This document shows, piece after piece, positions 25,775 through 37,567 of a stretch of 64,000 nucleotides of DNA. The notes beneath the pieces were generated by a model, which worked only from the letters and a program-made list of their open reading frames with translations, was not told the origin of the DNA and did not search any database. How positions within the stretch are numbered: the stretch's first letter is position 1; each line of letters starts with the position of its first letter. The DNA is from Phascolomyces articulosus. Its lineage: Eukaryota; Mucoromycota; Mucoromycetes; Mucorales; Lichtheimiaceae. The stretch spans positions 248,001-312,000 of the forward strand of contig JAIXMP010000002.1 in assembly GCA_025677815.1 (NCBI GenBank), read 5' to 3'. A program made the position numbers and the translations under genes.

Positions 25775-28700
25775 ATGGCTTATTCTCGATCACCTCCTCG
25801 TTCACCTTCATCTCACGATGATTGGGATTCTCGTGGTCCCAAGCCTCTCACTAAAGCATTTTCAACTTCCTCATCTCGATCGGGAGGAGGGGGGCATGGA
25901 CGAACCCATTCTGTTACTTCTCAATCCAGTCGAGCCACAGGAGGAAGTTCAGCCAACAATGCCAGTTATGAAACAGCAGCACGGACATATTATGGAGAAC
26001 TCAAAAAGTTCCTTACTTCAGTACTTGCTAAAGGTTGGTGGGATATTTATAATTTGGAGAAAGAACTTTTATTAGAGCAACTACTTTGTGCAAGAAAAAG
26101 GGAATGTTAATGTTATTTGGTTTTGATTAGAGGCTGCCGAAGGTGCACAACCACAGCGAGTATCCGCACGTCAAAAACTTTCTCGACTTAATAACCTTCA
26201 ATTTCATGAATTGGCAATGGATGTATACGATGAATTGATGCGTAGAAATTTAAATGATAAGCAAGGTAGAAAAAAGAAAAAATAGATTGGGGATCCCATC
26301 TCTTATGATCACTGGAATACTAATACAGTTGGGTACGTCAATATAGTGCCTTTTCTTGCTGTTCGTGAAGAATTTCATCCTCGTCGTAATCAAGCAAGAC
26401 AAAAATTGGCAACATTACCAAGTGCTCGTTTTAAAGATCTAGCAAGTGATGTTTATCATGAATTAACTCGCCGTTATCCTCAAGTCGCTGATTCGGATGT
26501 AAGTTTTTTTTTTTTAAAAAAAAAAAGAATAATAGTATATGGATCAAAAAAAAAAAAAGAGAGACAACAGAAAATGTAGCACCATTCCAATTTTAAATAT
26601 ATAATTTAGGATGTGATGCGACCACCAGTACCACCTATTCCAACAAATAGTGGTGCGACAGCACCACAAGCAAGTCGTGCCACCAATATTGTACCTGTGA
26701 AAGGAACCATCAATGTGGAAGCAGTGGCTTTATCGGATGATGAAAAGGCATATATGGCACAAAGGGATGGCAGTAATGATGAACGTCAAACCTATCTGAG
26801 TGATAGTGGAGGAAGCAATAGTACAGGCAGTAGTGCAGGAGGAGGAGCTAGTGGATATCAACCCAAATCAGGTGGTGCTCCGCAAACGAATGGTCATCTT
26901 AGTAGTGGGAGTAATGGAAGTGAAGGAAATTTTCAATCCTTGGACAGTTTAATGGCAGATTTGGGTAATATGGTGACGACCAAGGGACCCAGTGCGACAG
27001 ATGGTGCTGATATAGACGATACTAGAGTAAGTTTTATCGATGAATCATATTTCTCCTCCTTGAAAAATATAAAACGAGAGAGATAATATTGGGGTTAATT
27101 TATTTGGAATTATTATTATTATTATTGTTATTTGCTAAAATGGATATATGATAATTTAGATGAATGAAAAAATGGAAAAAATGCGAGCTGATTATGAACA
27201 CAAACTTGCCAGTATGTCGAAACGTACACAGCAATTAGAAAACGAATTATTGGTATGTCATCCAATGATATTTAAACCAGCTCCATTCCCTTCATTGATT
27301 CATGATGGGGGATTCAATTATTATTATTATTATATTTATTATTAACACTATATAAACATCTCTGTATGTAATTTAGAATGCAAGAGAAAGAAAGGGGTCA
27401 TTAAAATCGGATGATCAAGATATGAATCATTTGCGGAAGGTAAAGTCAACTTGGGAATTTTAGTTATTATTATTGACATTATTTGAGCTGTTTTGTTTGT
27501 TTATATGCATATATATATATATATTTCAGAATTCAAAAAAAATAAGCTTATGTAGCTTGCTGATCCTTTTTTTCTTTTTATTTATTTCTCTATCTATTTA
27601 CATCTCTCCCCTCCCCCAATTTTTGCTGATAACTTTGCTAGATGGATAATTCTCGATTGAAACAATTGCAAGAAGAATATAATCGATTGGATGATCGGTA
27701 CAGACAATTAGAACAAGAACATCGTGATCAACAAGATGTATGTATTATGTAAAATAAATTATAAAGGCAACCCAGAAAAAAATTTAAAAGGACAACTGAG
27801 GACTGATAACGTGGTTAATAATATAATATACAATATAGGCTGTACGAGAAGTACGTGATGAAGCAGGTCATCTTTTAGAACAAATCAAACTTTTATCTTC
27901 TAAAAATGATGATCTCCGAGCGGAAAAATCCCGATGTGATGATCGTATTAGACAACTTACTGACGAGGTAATATAAAAAACAGGGATTGATTATGGCCGT
28001 AATTTTTTTTGGGGGGGGGTGATAATATATGATCTAACAAAAATTAAATGTATGCAAATTATTATTATTATTATATAGGTCCAAGAATGGCAAAGTAAAT
28101 GTGAAAAGAACCGATTGGAATTACGTACACTGAAAGGTAAAAACTTTGGATGAAATGGATATTAGAGGTATTCAATGATAAACCATTTATGGTAACACCT
28201 TTCAAATTACTATTATTAGCTTCATCCCTGATTGATTCTGCTATTCCTCAACAAACCGGATTTATTCAACCAACTCGTAATGGTGCAATTTCTCATGATC
28301 ATATCTTAACATATCAAACCAGTATTGACGAATTGCTGCAGAAGGCTAGGTAAATAATTGAAGGATTTTGAAGGAAGAAAAAGTTGGACTGAATCTTTAC
28401 TGATCCATTTACGTCATTATATATATATGTATATAGATCACATAAACCTTCTGATGTGTTATCATCCATGCAAAAGATTGTCATGACATGTAAAAAGGTG
28501 ACAGAAGAAGTAGAACAACATGAGACACGAGGAGGATTATCTTCGATTGCACAAACCAGCTTGTACAGTTTGAAAAGTCAGTTCTCTACTGCCTTGACCC
28601 ATTTGTTGACAGCTGCCAAAAACCATGCCAATGGTATGGGCATTAGTCCTGTCAGTTTATTGGATGCTGCAGCTGGACATATGACCACAGTGATGGTAGA

Positions 28701-29286
28701 TTTGGCCAAATTGTTGGGTATCAAACCTTCTTCCGAAAGTTCTTCTGGCGATAGTGGTATTGGAGGTATGGTGAGTATGGATTCCAATCGTAATGATACT
28801 TTGAATGCATTGAGTGGGGGTGGATCCTTGCGGAGAAAGGATTCCGCCAATGATAAAAGCAATAATCGTATTGCCGCTGCTGCAGCCGCAGGAGATGCAT
28901 TACTTCCTGAAGAATTAAGTGAATATCTCAAGAGTGAAACGGATCATATTGTTCAAACCATTCAACGTCTTTTGGCCGCATTACGTTCGCCTCGTGAAGC
29001 CAGTCAAGTCTATGGTATTATTACCTCGTTGATCAATATTGTGGCTAGTATCATGGAAGTCTGTGATAGCACATTTGGATCCACTGCCGGTTATCGTTAT
29101 CGTAAACAAGGCACACTTGTCATGACTGATCTTCAACATTGTAAACAAACTTTAACACATATGCGTGATACGTCTTTTGATCAATCGCCAGAAATGGCAA
29201 GCTCAACGGCCAAGCGGGATCTTGCCAAAGAAGCGTATGAAATTGCTAAATACACAAAAGAACTCATCAATATCTTGGATAGTTAA
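25775..29286 (+). CDS. SPA2: Spa2-type polarisome scaffold protein, 11 exons, 793 aa
   Basis: A scaffold that gathers formins, MAPK components and RabGAPs at hyphal tips. Exons are 25775-26033, 26131-26265, 26347-26498, 26610-27026, 27160-27252, 27377-27439, 27642-27737, 27839-27967, 28079-28136, 28220-28349 and 28437-29286, in phase throughout. After a Ser-rich start come two tandem Spa2-homology (GIT/SHD) repeats: ARQKLSRLNNLQFHELAMDV (about residues 99-125) and ARQKLATLPSARFKDLASDV (about 145-175). A Ser/Gly-rich linker and then a predicted coiled coil follow (about residues 310-490, encoded by several small exons). The conserved C-terminal helical domain is interrupted by a Ser-rich insert near residue 630. 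In yeast Spa2 binds Msb3/Msb4-type TBC proteins, so a TBC gene 10 kb away is a coincidence worth noting but not evidence of linkage. Confidence 0.9.
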
Positions 29287-29685
29287 AAAAAATGATGAAA
29301 TTTTCACTCACTCGCTATATCATTTTCTCCAAAAAAAAAACCATACTCTTTAACTTATTTCTCTCTTTTCTCACTCACCCAATCCTTCATTTATTATTTT
29401 CTTTTTTGTACCGTTGTAAATAATCTATTTTATAATTTATTTAAGCCCTTCTTCCTCCATCTCTTTCCAATCCATATCCAACCCTATTTTCGTTCCATCC
29501 ACCTTTTGAAAAAAGATTCCCCTCTCACTTCTTCTAAACCCAGTCATTCATTTTTGTTATTATATATTAATTAAAAAAAACATTATCACATATTATATGT
29601 ATGCATTATAATAGCGATGTTTTTATATTTATATATAGAGAATGAAGTTAATAGCCTTAGTATATAACGTACATGATAGAATACT
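29287..29685. other. Intergenic between convergent Spa2 and F-box remnant
   Basis: Pyrimidine-rich and AT-rich 3' region (TTATTATTT and TTTTATAATTTATT tracts) consistent with termination of the Spa2 transcript. No gene is seen. Confidence 0.5.
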
Positions 29686-31865
29686 CTAGGGCATTGTGGA
29701 AATTGGAGTAGAAAATTGAATTCCATATTGAGCTTTGGTTCCAGAATAACAATTTTTAAAATTGATATCTACTAATACAATTAGAAATATATTTTTGTTT
29801 TTTGATTGCATCAGAGTACAGTAGACCAACTTCTTGTTGGGGTTATGATCATTAAATACTTTTAAATCACTCGTTAACTTATAATTCACAACTTCCTCTT
29901 CTACCTGCTCCAGTCATGTAATCATATCATCCATATCTTGTTTCCTTTTCACCGAGAACATGCCTGTCATGTAGAGTTTTTTGCTGGGTTGTTGATTGAT
30001 ATTTTCTAGTGACAATAGTTTGGCTAATAGATCATCATTGCAGCCTTTAGGACGCATCACTATTTTCTGTGGTTGTTGGCTATCAAGTACGATTACATTG
30101 AGTAAGTTCAATAAAAGGTTGGACAGAGGTATTAATCTATTCTTGCTTATACGTTGGTGAAAAAAAGTCAGAGATGTAAACTGTTGATTTGACATGTTGA
30201 TTCGAATCACTGAGTACCTTTTACTACAACCAATTTGTTCTTTAATCTCCTCCTATTCAGCATTTATCATCCACGTGCTGAAAAGTAACTCGACGATGGT
30301 CAGATGTGGACATTGCTCACCTATAAAAGTCAACACACCTTTGGATCTGCGAATAACACATTGTGTAGGGCCAATTTTTTTAATTGTAATTTTCAGCTAA
30401 TATTGGATCCTCATCATTTGCTTGATGGTTTTTGTTGTTGTAACTAATACATAATCGTGTTGATAATCTTCATCTTTTCAAGTGCCAGACACGAAGATAA
30501 TAAAACATCAATCAGCAGTCCTTGATAATAGTTTTTTAATCGAAGATTCATTCCCATGGAAAGTAAGTGCAGATGTTTCAACTGTTGAATGACTTGAATA
30601 TGCATTGTAATAATTGGTAATGTTAATTTTTTGACATCCATTGCTTATGTTGTGGTAGACCAACGTTCAAAATTTGCCGTTGGAATCGTCAGTTGGAGCA
30701 ATTTCTTCAATACCGCAAAGTCGTGGCCAGCTTGTACTCTATCTTCCTGAGAAACGACCTATGGTGACATGTTTCAAATGTGGGAAATTGTCTTTCAACA
30801 CTGTCACTTTGTGTGATCTTGCTCTACGTAAGTTTGGTATCTTGCTATAAGATTCATTGTTTGAAATATTCAAATACCGGAATTCAGGATATTTCTTTAT
30901 AACATACTGTAGCCATATTCCTCCTCCAAGGCATCATATGTAACTAGGAAGTGCAAGCGAGCGTACATGTGTCGCAGGTACAATTGTGTCTTATATATTT
31001 TTATAGTTAGCCTTCTCACCCTCGCCACCATTACCATCTTCATCACTTGTTTCCGCTTCTTCTTCCTGAATCTCATAGCGTCCAAGTAAACCATCATCCT
31101 GCATAAAAGCATGTCGAATCTCCAATTATTTGAGTTTGGTACAGGTTGTGTGAATTGCTTCCATGCCATTAATATATAAGTAAAGGTCAATATAGAACAT
31201 CCCCAGTTCTTCAATATTTTGAAGTTGCTGCAAAACTGAACGAATGATTTCAAAATTATAAACTTTGTCAAATATTCGACGATCGTGGCTGTCTGCATCA
31301 AGACGTAATGATTTCAAATTGACTGGATGAAAAATGTTGGAAAAATGGAAAAGGTATCATGAAATTACGTGTGTTGGCTTTATGGTTGAACGAATTCGCT
31401 GTGTTGACAATTCATCGGAAAGAGATGGATCGTACTTGCGTACAGTGTGTTGCTAATGTATCCATGTCATTTCTGGTCATAAATCCGTCTTGTAATATCA
31501 AATGACATACGTAATATCCAAGGTTGTTATGTAAGCGCGGCTGTATTTGAGCTCACCTTTCGGCGTCCTGAACTTGCTTTTGCACTAAAAAGCAAGTTCA
31601 GGACACTTCGTCTTTTTTTCTGCTGCGTTGTTGCCGTTGTTGTTGCCGATTATACTGCTTGGTTGAATCCTTGAGTATGTTGAAAAGGTGTCAAAAGCAT
31701 TTTTTGTAATTCACTAGATGGTCTGAAATCGCAATGAACGAAAAATGCTGTACCATCCCAGGGACACGCAAAGGCATTCCATCAGGTCAAGATTGTCCAA
31801 ATGGGTACGATTAGATCAATCATCTCAAAAGGTAAATTGATGATAGGTTGATACTCTGTTTCCAT
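29686..31865 (-). pseudogene. Decayed F-box/LRR-like gene, tandem copy of the gene at 32288-34412
   Basis: Pieces in several minus-strand frames match the neighbouring F-box/LRR-like gene in order. From ATG 31865 comes the F-box start (NLPFEMIDLIV, then after a frameshift HLDNLDLMECLCVS). Leucine-rich segments follow at about 30897-31301 and 30444-30641, an SNQQFTSLTFF segment at about 29914-30210, and the last piece at 29686-29889 aligns with the other copy's C-terminus (TSDLKVFND versus TSDLNVLND). Multiple frameshifts and stops separate them, so no full product can be made. The F-box would have recruited SCF ubiquitin ligase. It carries a perfect hairpin at 31565-31604 that the sister copy lacks. 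Confidence 0.75.
31565..31604. repeat. Perfect 17-bp inverted repeat with 6-base loop inside the F-box pseudogene
   Basis: GTCCTGAACTTGCTTTT (31565-31581) is the exact reverse complement of 31588-31604, with loop GCACTA. The sister gene has only one, unpaired version of the AACTTGC sequence at the matching place (about 34138-34147). This suggests local inverted duplication rather than a conserved terminator. Confidence 0.85.
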
Positions 31866-32287
31866 CCTAACTATTTGAGGGCATTTTTACAGGCATAAAG
31901 AGAAAGTGATTTGAATAAAATCACACAATGGGTCAACAGTTTACCATTTATGGCAACCTTAACCGCTCGATTGGTTAATCCTGTCCCAGCACCTAATCAA
32001 TGACACTATTTCCTGTGCTTTTTGATATATGATTTAATATACATATCAAAGGAGTATCAATGAATTGCGACAGACAACTAGGTGATAAAACCAATGTTGG
32101 GAATAATTATTATATTTCAAGCAAAGAAAAAATAGTATAGAAAAAAAATATTGTGGTAGGTTTGAAATTACATTAAAGTTATATTGGATGATGTTGAATG
32201 ATAATAAAAAAAAATTACGGTAAATACATATAAAGATATATAAGAAATATTTTTTACTACTGCTGTAGTTCTGTTACCCTTCGAGGC
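31866..32287. other. Spacer between the two F-box genes
   Basis: AT-rich spacer of about 420 bases with no open frame of note. It forms the upstream region of the decayed copy and the 3' flank of the longer copy. Confidence 0.5.
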
Positions 32288-34412
32288 TTAAAAATTGATG
32301 AATAACACTATGGTTTGAGCAATCAACACGAGAATTTTTTTTTTTTTGAGATCCACATATATTTCACCAAAATAGAAGCGATCAATATGATTGCAACAGA
32401 ATATCGTAGACCAATGTCTGAGTTTTTCATCATCGTCCTGAATACGATCATTGAGGACATTCAGATCACTAGTTGTTTTATAGCTCGCATCTTCCTCTCC
32501 TACTTCTTCCAACCATGCTATCATATCGTCCATATTATGTTTTCTTTTCACTGAGTAGTAGCTTGTCATATAGAGTTTTTTGTGGTTATCGAGATTTTCT
32601 TGTGATGAAAGTTTGAGCAATAGATAATCATTTTGTCCATTAGGACGTCTCACTCTGTTTCGCGGTTGTTGACTGTCATATACGATAATATTGGATATAT
32701 TCAACAAAGTACCGGTGGCTGCAACTAATCTGTTACTGCCTATGCGGGTATTATACATGGTCAAGGATGTAAACCGTTGATTCGGCATTTTGATCTTAAT
32801 CACTGGATACTTCTTTCCTTCAGCATCTTCTTCATAATCCACCAGCCAGGTGCAAGAAAGTAATTCCATAATTTTCAACTGTGGACAATGTTCGCCGATA
32901 TCAGTTAATACATCTGGATTTGTCAGTGTCACGTTGTGTAATTGTAATTTGTTCAATGATGATTTTACAGTTGCTGGTTTTTTATCCTCTGTTGGTTGAT
33001 CTGTCACATTATCATTGTCATCGTTACTATCGTCGTTACTGTTATTGTTGTAACTAATTATCACATTAACAGCTTTTATGTGTTCAAGTACTGGACAGGA
33101 TGACAATAAAACATCAATAGGCAATTCTTGGTAATAGTATTTTAAACGAAATTTGACACCCATATAAAGTAAACGTAAATGTTTTAAACGGTGAATGACA
33201 TGGATGCTTTTTGGAATAATAGAGAGTCCCAATTGCTTGATATCCATTGTTGCTTTTGTACTACTCCATTGTTCGAAATTTGCTGTCCCGTCATCTACCA
33301 GAATGACATCTTTAATGCCTTTAAAAAGATGTGACCACTCTGTACTTGATATTCCCGAAAAACGACTCATGATGAGTCGGACCAAACGTGGAAAATGATC
33401 TCTCCATGCTGTTAGTTTACTTGATCGTGCTTTGTAAAAGTATGGTGTCTTGTGATAAAATTCGTTGCACGAAATATCCAAGGATTCGAGTTCAGGATAT
33501 TTTTTTGTGATATAAGCAAGCCATATTCCTCCCCCAAGGCACCAAATAAAACTTGGAAGTGATAATGAATGTAGACGTGTTGTTGGCATAATAGCGTCAA
33601 GTTGCTTTTTATAACTGCTCTCAATGAGATCATCTGCTTTCTGCTCTTCTTGACGGTGATAATATTGAAGTAACTCATCATCACTTAGAAAAGCATGTCG
33701 AATTTCCAGTTTTTTGAGTTTGGTACAAGCTGTATGAATCACTTCTATATCATTCACATTCAAGAGAAGGCTGCTGTACAACAATTCCAATCTTTCAATA
33801 TTTGGAAGGTGCTGAAGGACAGGAACAATGGTGTTTTCCAAATTATAAATATCATCCATTGTTGAACGGGTTTCAGTATTTGCCTCAAGTTTCAATGATT
33901 TCAAACTGGAGGGATGGAAATGTTGGAAAAATGGAACTGGTGTCATGAATTTACGTGTATTTACTTCGTGATTATAGAAATCAGCAGCGTTGATATCCCA
34001 TTGAAACGTGATCGATTGTACCTGTGTACAGAGGGTTGCAAGTTTATCCATATTTTTGGTTGTCATAAATCCGTCTTGTATGTATAAATGACGTATATAA
34101 TTGCGAAGATCGTGTACGAATGGCAATGCTACCGAGTTTGAACTTGCCTTGTGTCTTTTGCTTCTGCGTTGTTGTTGTTACTGTTGTTGTTGTTCATTCT
34201 GAGAATTGAGTGACTCCTCGAGCTTGTTAAAGAACTGCTCAAATTCATGTTTTTCAGTCAATTTGACTGACTGAAATCGTAAGGGACGAAAGAACATGTT
34301 CCATGGTATGGACACGCAGATGCATTCCATCAGATCAACATCGTCCAAATAAGTGACAATCTTCAATGATTTCAAAAGGCAAATCAACGATGGGTTGTGA
34401 TTCTGCTTCCAT
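32288..34412 (-). pseudogene. F-box/leucine-rich-repeat-like protein, nearly complete but interrupted
   Basis: Minus strand. The ATG at 34412 opens MEAESQPIVDLPFEII, the start of an F-box; one frameshift (near 34360) is needed to continue into KIVTYLDDVDLMECICVS. That frame runs to an in-frame TAA at 34178-34180 inside a CAA-repeat (polyGln) tract. The same frame then continues unbroken for 612 codons to 32288, with irregular Leu-rich segments (for example ERLELLYSSLLLNVND and LKHLRLLYMGV) typical of fungal F-box/LRR substrate adaptors of SCF ubiquitin ligases. So it is either a recent pseudogene with two lesions or a shorter protein made from an internal start. No introns are needed. The decayed tandem paralogue lies directly downstream. 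Confidence 0.7.
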
Positions 34413-34512
34413 CTTGGATAGCTTTTTTTTTTTGTAGGAACAGGGAAGCGAGAAAAATTCAGGCCTTGTAATACAAATGAAATTAAAGAATTATGGTTTA
34501 TTACAATTACTA

Positions 34513-36575
34513 TTAGTTTATAGACACGTTTTGAAAATCGCTATTGATATATGATCCATGAAAAGTACTAATATTGTATTTTCCAATATCGCATCGAGCC
34601 ATTTCCTCCATGTTGCGTGCATTCAAAATCAATAAAAAGCTACTGTCTTCTTCAGGTGCATTTTTACCCACAATGTTTACCAAACTTATAATAGCCCCCT
34701 CATCTTCGTCCTCATCCTTCTCGTCCTTCTCAATTTTGGTCGCAGATTTTTTTGGGACAAATATGGGTTCCGAACATGAATAACGTGGTTTGTTGTATAA
34801 AACGAGGGTACCTGACTCAAGATTAGCCTTGACTAAAATATATCGCTCTGCTTCTTCCTCTGTGTTGGGTGTTAAAAGTTGGCATCCCCATACATATCGA
34901 TTTTTTCGTAATGCATAATATTGAGAGAATCTTGGGAATTCAATGTTTTGAGCAATGGTCCTATAGGATCCGGTTCCTGTATTAAGGTCGCGATCCCATG
35001 AAAGTTGATAGCGTCTCAAATCACCAAAAGAAGATTGTCGAATAGGTGGAAAACTCATGCCCATGGGCCGTGTTTGTTTTTTTGTTGGTGTTGTGGTCAA
35101 ATGGGATGGGTGATGATATTGGTTTGGTCCACGTAAATAAGTACCAAAACTATGTAACTGATAAACGATATCTGCGTTGGAAAATGCACAAGTATCCAAA
35201 ATAATTGTTGGGTTCCCATTCTCGTCATCGATCGTGTCCCATGCATTGGCATGATGAAAACTGAAAAAGTTGTCAACTGGAATTGAAATTACATGACCTA
35301 CTTCTGGGCTGCGACTGATTATATGAAAATAAGTTGGTGATTTTTCGTCCCATATATAACTACCAACAGCGCTCCCTGAAAACAGTATATCGGCATCATT
35401 GTAATATAAGGGTGATTCAGGAATAATAACATAGTTTTGTGTCAGCATAAATGCGTGGATAAAGCTAGGTCGAATTCTTGTATTACTATTGTTGTTTGTT
35501 CCACCTGGAAGTCGTCGATGGGTAATTTCAGCTAGTATTGTAACGTGTCCTGATCGACTAATGGCAAACACAGTAAGCTTTGATATAGGTCCAAGTTTGA
35601 TGGTATAATTGAATGACTCTTCTGTGATAGGATCATATTGGTGATGTGATGCTGATAAATCTCCATTGAGGCGTTCGTCATAGTCGCCGTAATTATATAG
35701 TCTTTTAGGTTCTGAAGATCGAATTATGTATATATATTAAATTTCCTAATCAGTATTCTTTTAACCCTTATGAATATAATAATCTCATAAAAATAAAAGA
35801 TAAAAATTACCAAGTGTATTTGCATGAACCTGTTGAAGAACATTCAGATCAGTCTTGGAAACTAGATGATATTCGCCAAGTACTTCTTTGGATCGTTCAA
35901 GCCAATGCGTTGGCATAGGAAAATTAGGCGTTGGTGTAACCCCTACAGACGCTGATGACGGGTCTTTACGATTAATAATGCCTGTAAAAACTATTTCTCG
36001 AATACGAGATACTATTGCCACACAACGATCTAAAATCGATAAGTCTTGCACATGACCAAAAAATACAGATGATTTGGCACGTTGCCCAACCAGTTGACGT
36101 TCCAAAGATCCAGCCAAATTTCTTGCATTATATCGTACAGCTTGTTTTTCAGAAGAAATTTCAAATCGATGCATGAAAGGTAGACCATCAAAAGCATGTT
36201 TTATCATATATTTATTCCCATCAAGGGTATATTTTCCAGGACCTGCGTTTAAGTGACATAGATATAGAAAGGTTTAATTTGTGTTTTTATATTCCTTTGT
36301 AAAAACACTTATATTGTATTGTTCAATATCTTTGTTAATAAAAAATGTATTAATTCACTTATTTTACCTATACGATACATAATCCCACTCAACCATTGTG
36401 GAATCGTGCCATGGGTAGGTATCCAGATTGGTTCTGGCACTTCTTTTGCGTTACGAAATACGTTATTTTGTTGGATGTCTTTTATTTGATCTGTAAGTTG
36501 AAAGATTCGTCTTAATGAAGAAACGAGTTTATAACCTCCTATGAAGGCTAATACTGAAAATACAATATATAACAT
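34513..36575 (-). CDS. Carotenoid cleavage oxygenase (RPE65/BCO family), 3 exons, 612 aa
   Basis: A non-haem Fe(II) dioxygenase that cleaves a carotenoid or apocarotenoid double bond. Exons are 36368-36575, 35811-36242 and 34513-35711 (minus), in phase. The four iron-ligand histidines are all recognisable: His236 in SASHHQYDP, His299 in FIHAFMLTQNY, His366 in FFSFHHANAWD and His598 in STFHGSY. The N-terminal half has the family segment HAFDGLPFMHRFEIS. A hydrophobic segment at residues 1-20 suggests membrane attachment. An Asp/Glu-rich loop (about residues 555-570) precedes the last strand. In Mucorales, relatives of this family (for example Tsp3, AcaA and CarS) make the apocarotenoids that lead to trisporic acid sex signals. 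The exact substrate here is not assignable. Confidence 0.9.
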
Positions 36576-37244
36576 AGCTTGTAAATTTAGATGTGGTGTA
36601 AAGAAAAAAGAGAGAGAGAGAGAAAAAAAAATAAGAAAGCTAAATTTGAAGGATGGTTTATGCTGTTAAGGGGGCCAAAATAAATTTCATTGTTCTTGTT
36701 TTTAGGCTGTTCCTTGATCAGCTTGATTCGGAGACCCTGATCACAATATAAATAAATATGGCAACATGTACTATAACAGCAGTTTTGTTTACCAATGAAC
36801 ATATGTTTTATCCACTATTGTTATTAGTTTAACGACATATGCTTATTTTGTTCATATTTTATATGCAGGTTTCTCTTATCATTAGCACTAAGACAACGAC
36901 ATCATCTGTTGTATATAAACTGCAAAAAAAAAGAAGGGTTCAGTTTTGCTTTATACTATCTAACAATAATTATCGGTTAATATTGACATAATAAGTTGTT
37001 ATTTTGTGCTGTGAAATAACATAAAGAGCCTCCGTGATAATTATTGATTATGTTTTTCCCAATTTGATCCACTCTCTAGTATCGATGATGGGTTTGATTC
37101 CCTAATGCACCATAAAAAATGTTTTGGCCGACAGAAGTGTTTTCTGCCAAATTCGGCCAAAAGCTATGTAGTACTAAGCGCTTCTCTAACTCATGGTTGT
37201 ACGTTACCTTGGAGTGTATTTGACATTGATGAGTGTTTATATCA
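36576..37244. other. Upstream region of the carotenoid oxygenase, up to CACTA element A
   Basis: No gene is seen. A GA-rich stretch (about 36605-36635) lies near the oxygenase start. A self-complementary block at 37120-37166 is described separately. Element A begins at 37245, about 670 bp upstream of the oxygenase ATG, so it may alter its regulation. Confidence 0.5.
37108..37166. repeat. Left member of an inverted repeat pair flanking element A
   Basis: Begins CACCATAAAAAA and contains TTTTGGCCGA followed by its own reverse complement TCGGCCAAAA, with CAGAA...TTCTG inside. The reverse complement of 44133-44186 begins with the same CACCATAAAAAA and contains TTTTGGCCGA. The pair could be the ends of an older element into which element A inserted. 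A two-base TG flank on both sides is weak support. Confidence 0.5.
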
Positions 37245-37567
37245 CACTGTAGAAAATAATTCCTAAAAAAACCTAAACTCCTAACCGAAAAACAAGAATT
37301 CGTGTTTTCGGAACATTTTATATCCGGGTCTCAAAAAAAAAACCACAAAATCGTGTTTGTTACAGCTTTTGTGTACATGGTTATTCTCAAATTCGTGTTT
37401 TTCACTTGTTGGGGTTCATGAGTAGTTGTTCAACGTGAAAAAAACCTTATTAGCTTTTTATACGCTTAAACATCGTCTTTTCTAACTTTATTTTTTTTAA
37501 GTTCATATAATCATTTATTTGACTAACCTATACTTTTCGTACTAAACAGCTTTATTAACTTCGTCAA

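Noticed and set aside
31733..31753. ATGAACGAAAAATGCTGTA resembles the MITE terminus
   Set aside because: The same segment aligns with the F-box coding sequence of the sister gene (about 34270-34300), so it is coding ancestry by chance similarity.
37085..37105. GGGTTTGATTCCC looks like a tRNA B-box
   Set aside because: No matching A-box, anticodon arm or acceptor stem is found within 100 bases upstream.
37262..37280. AACCTAAA words in element A ends as telomere-like repeats
   Set aside because: They occur at both ends as short subterminal words of the transposon and do not form an array.
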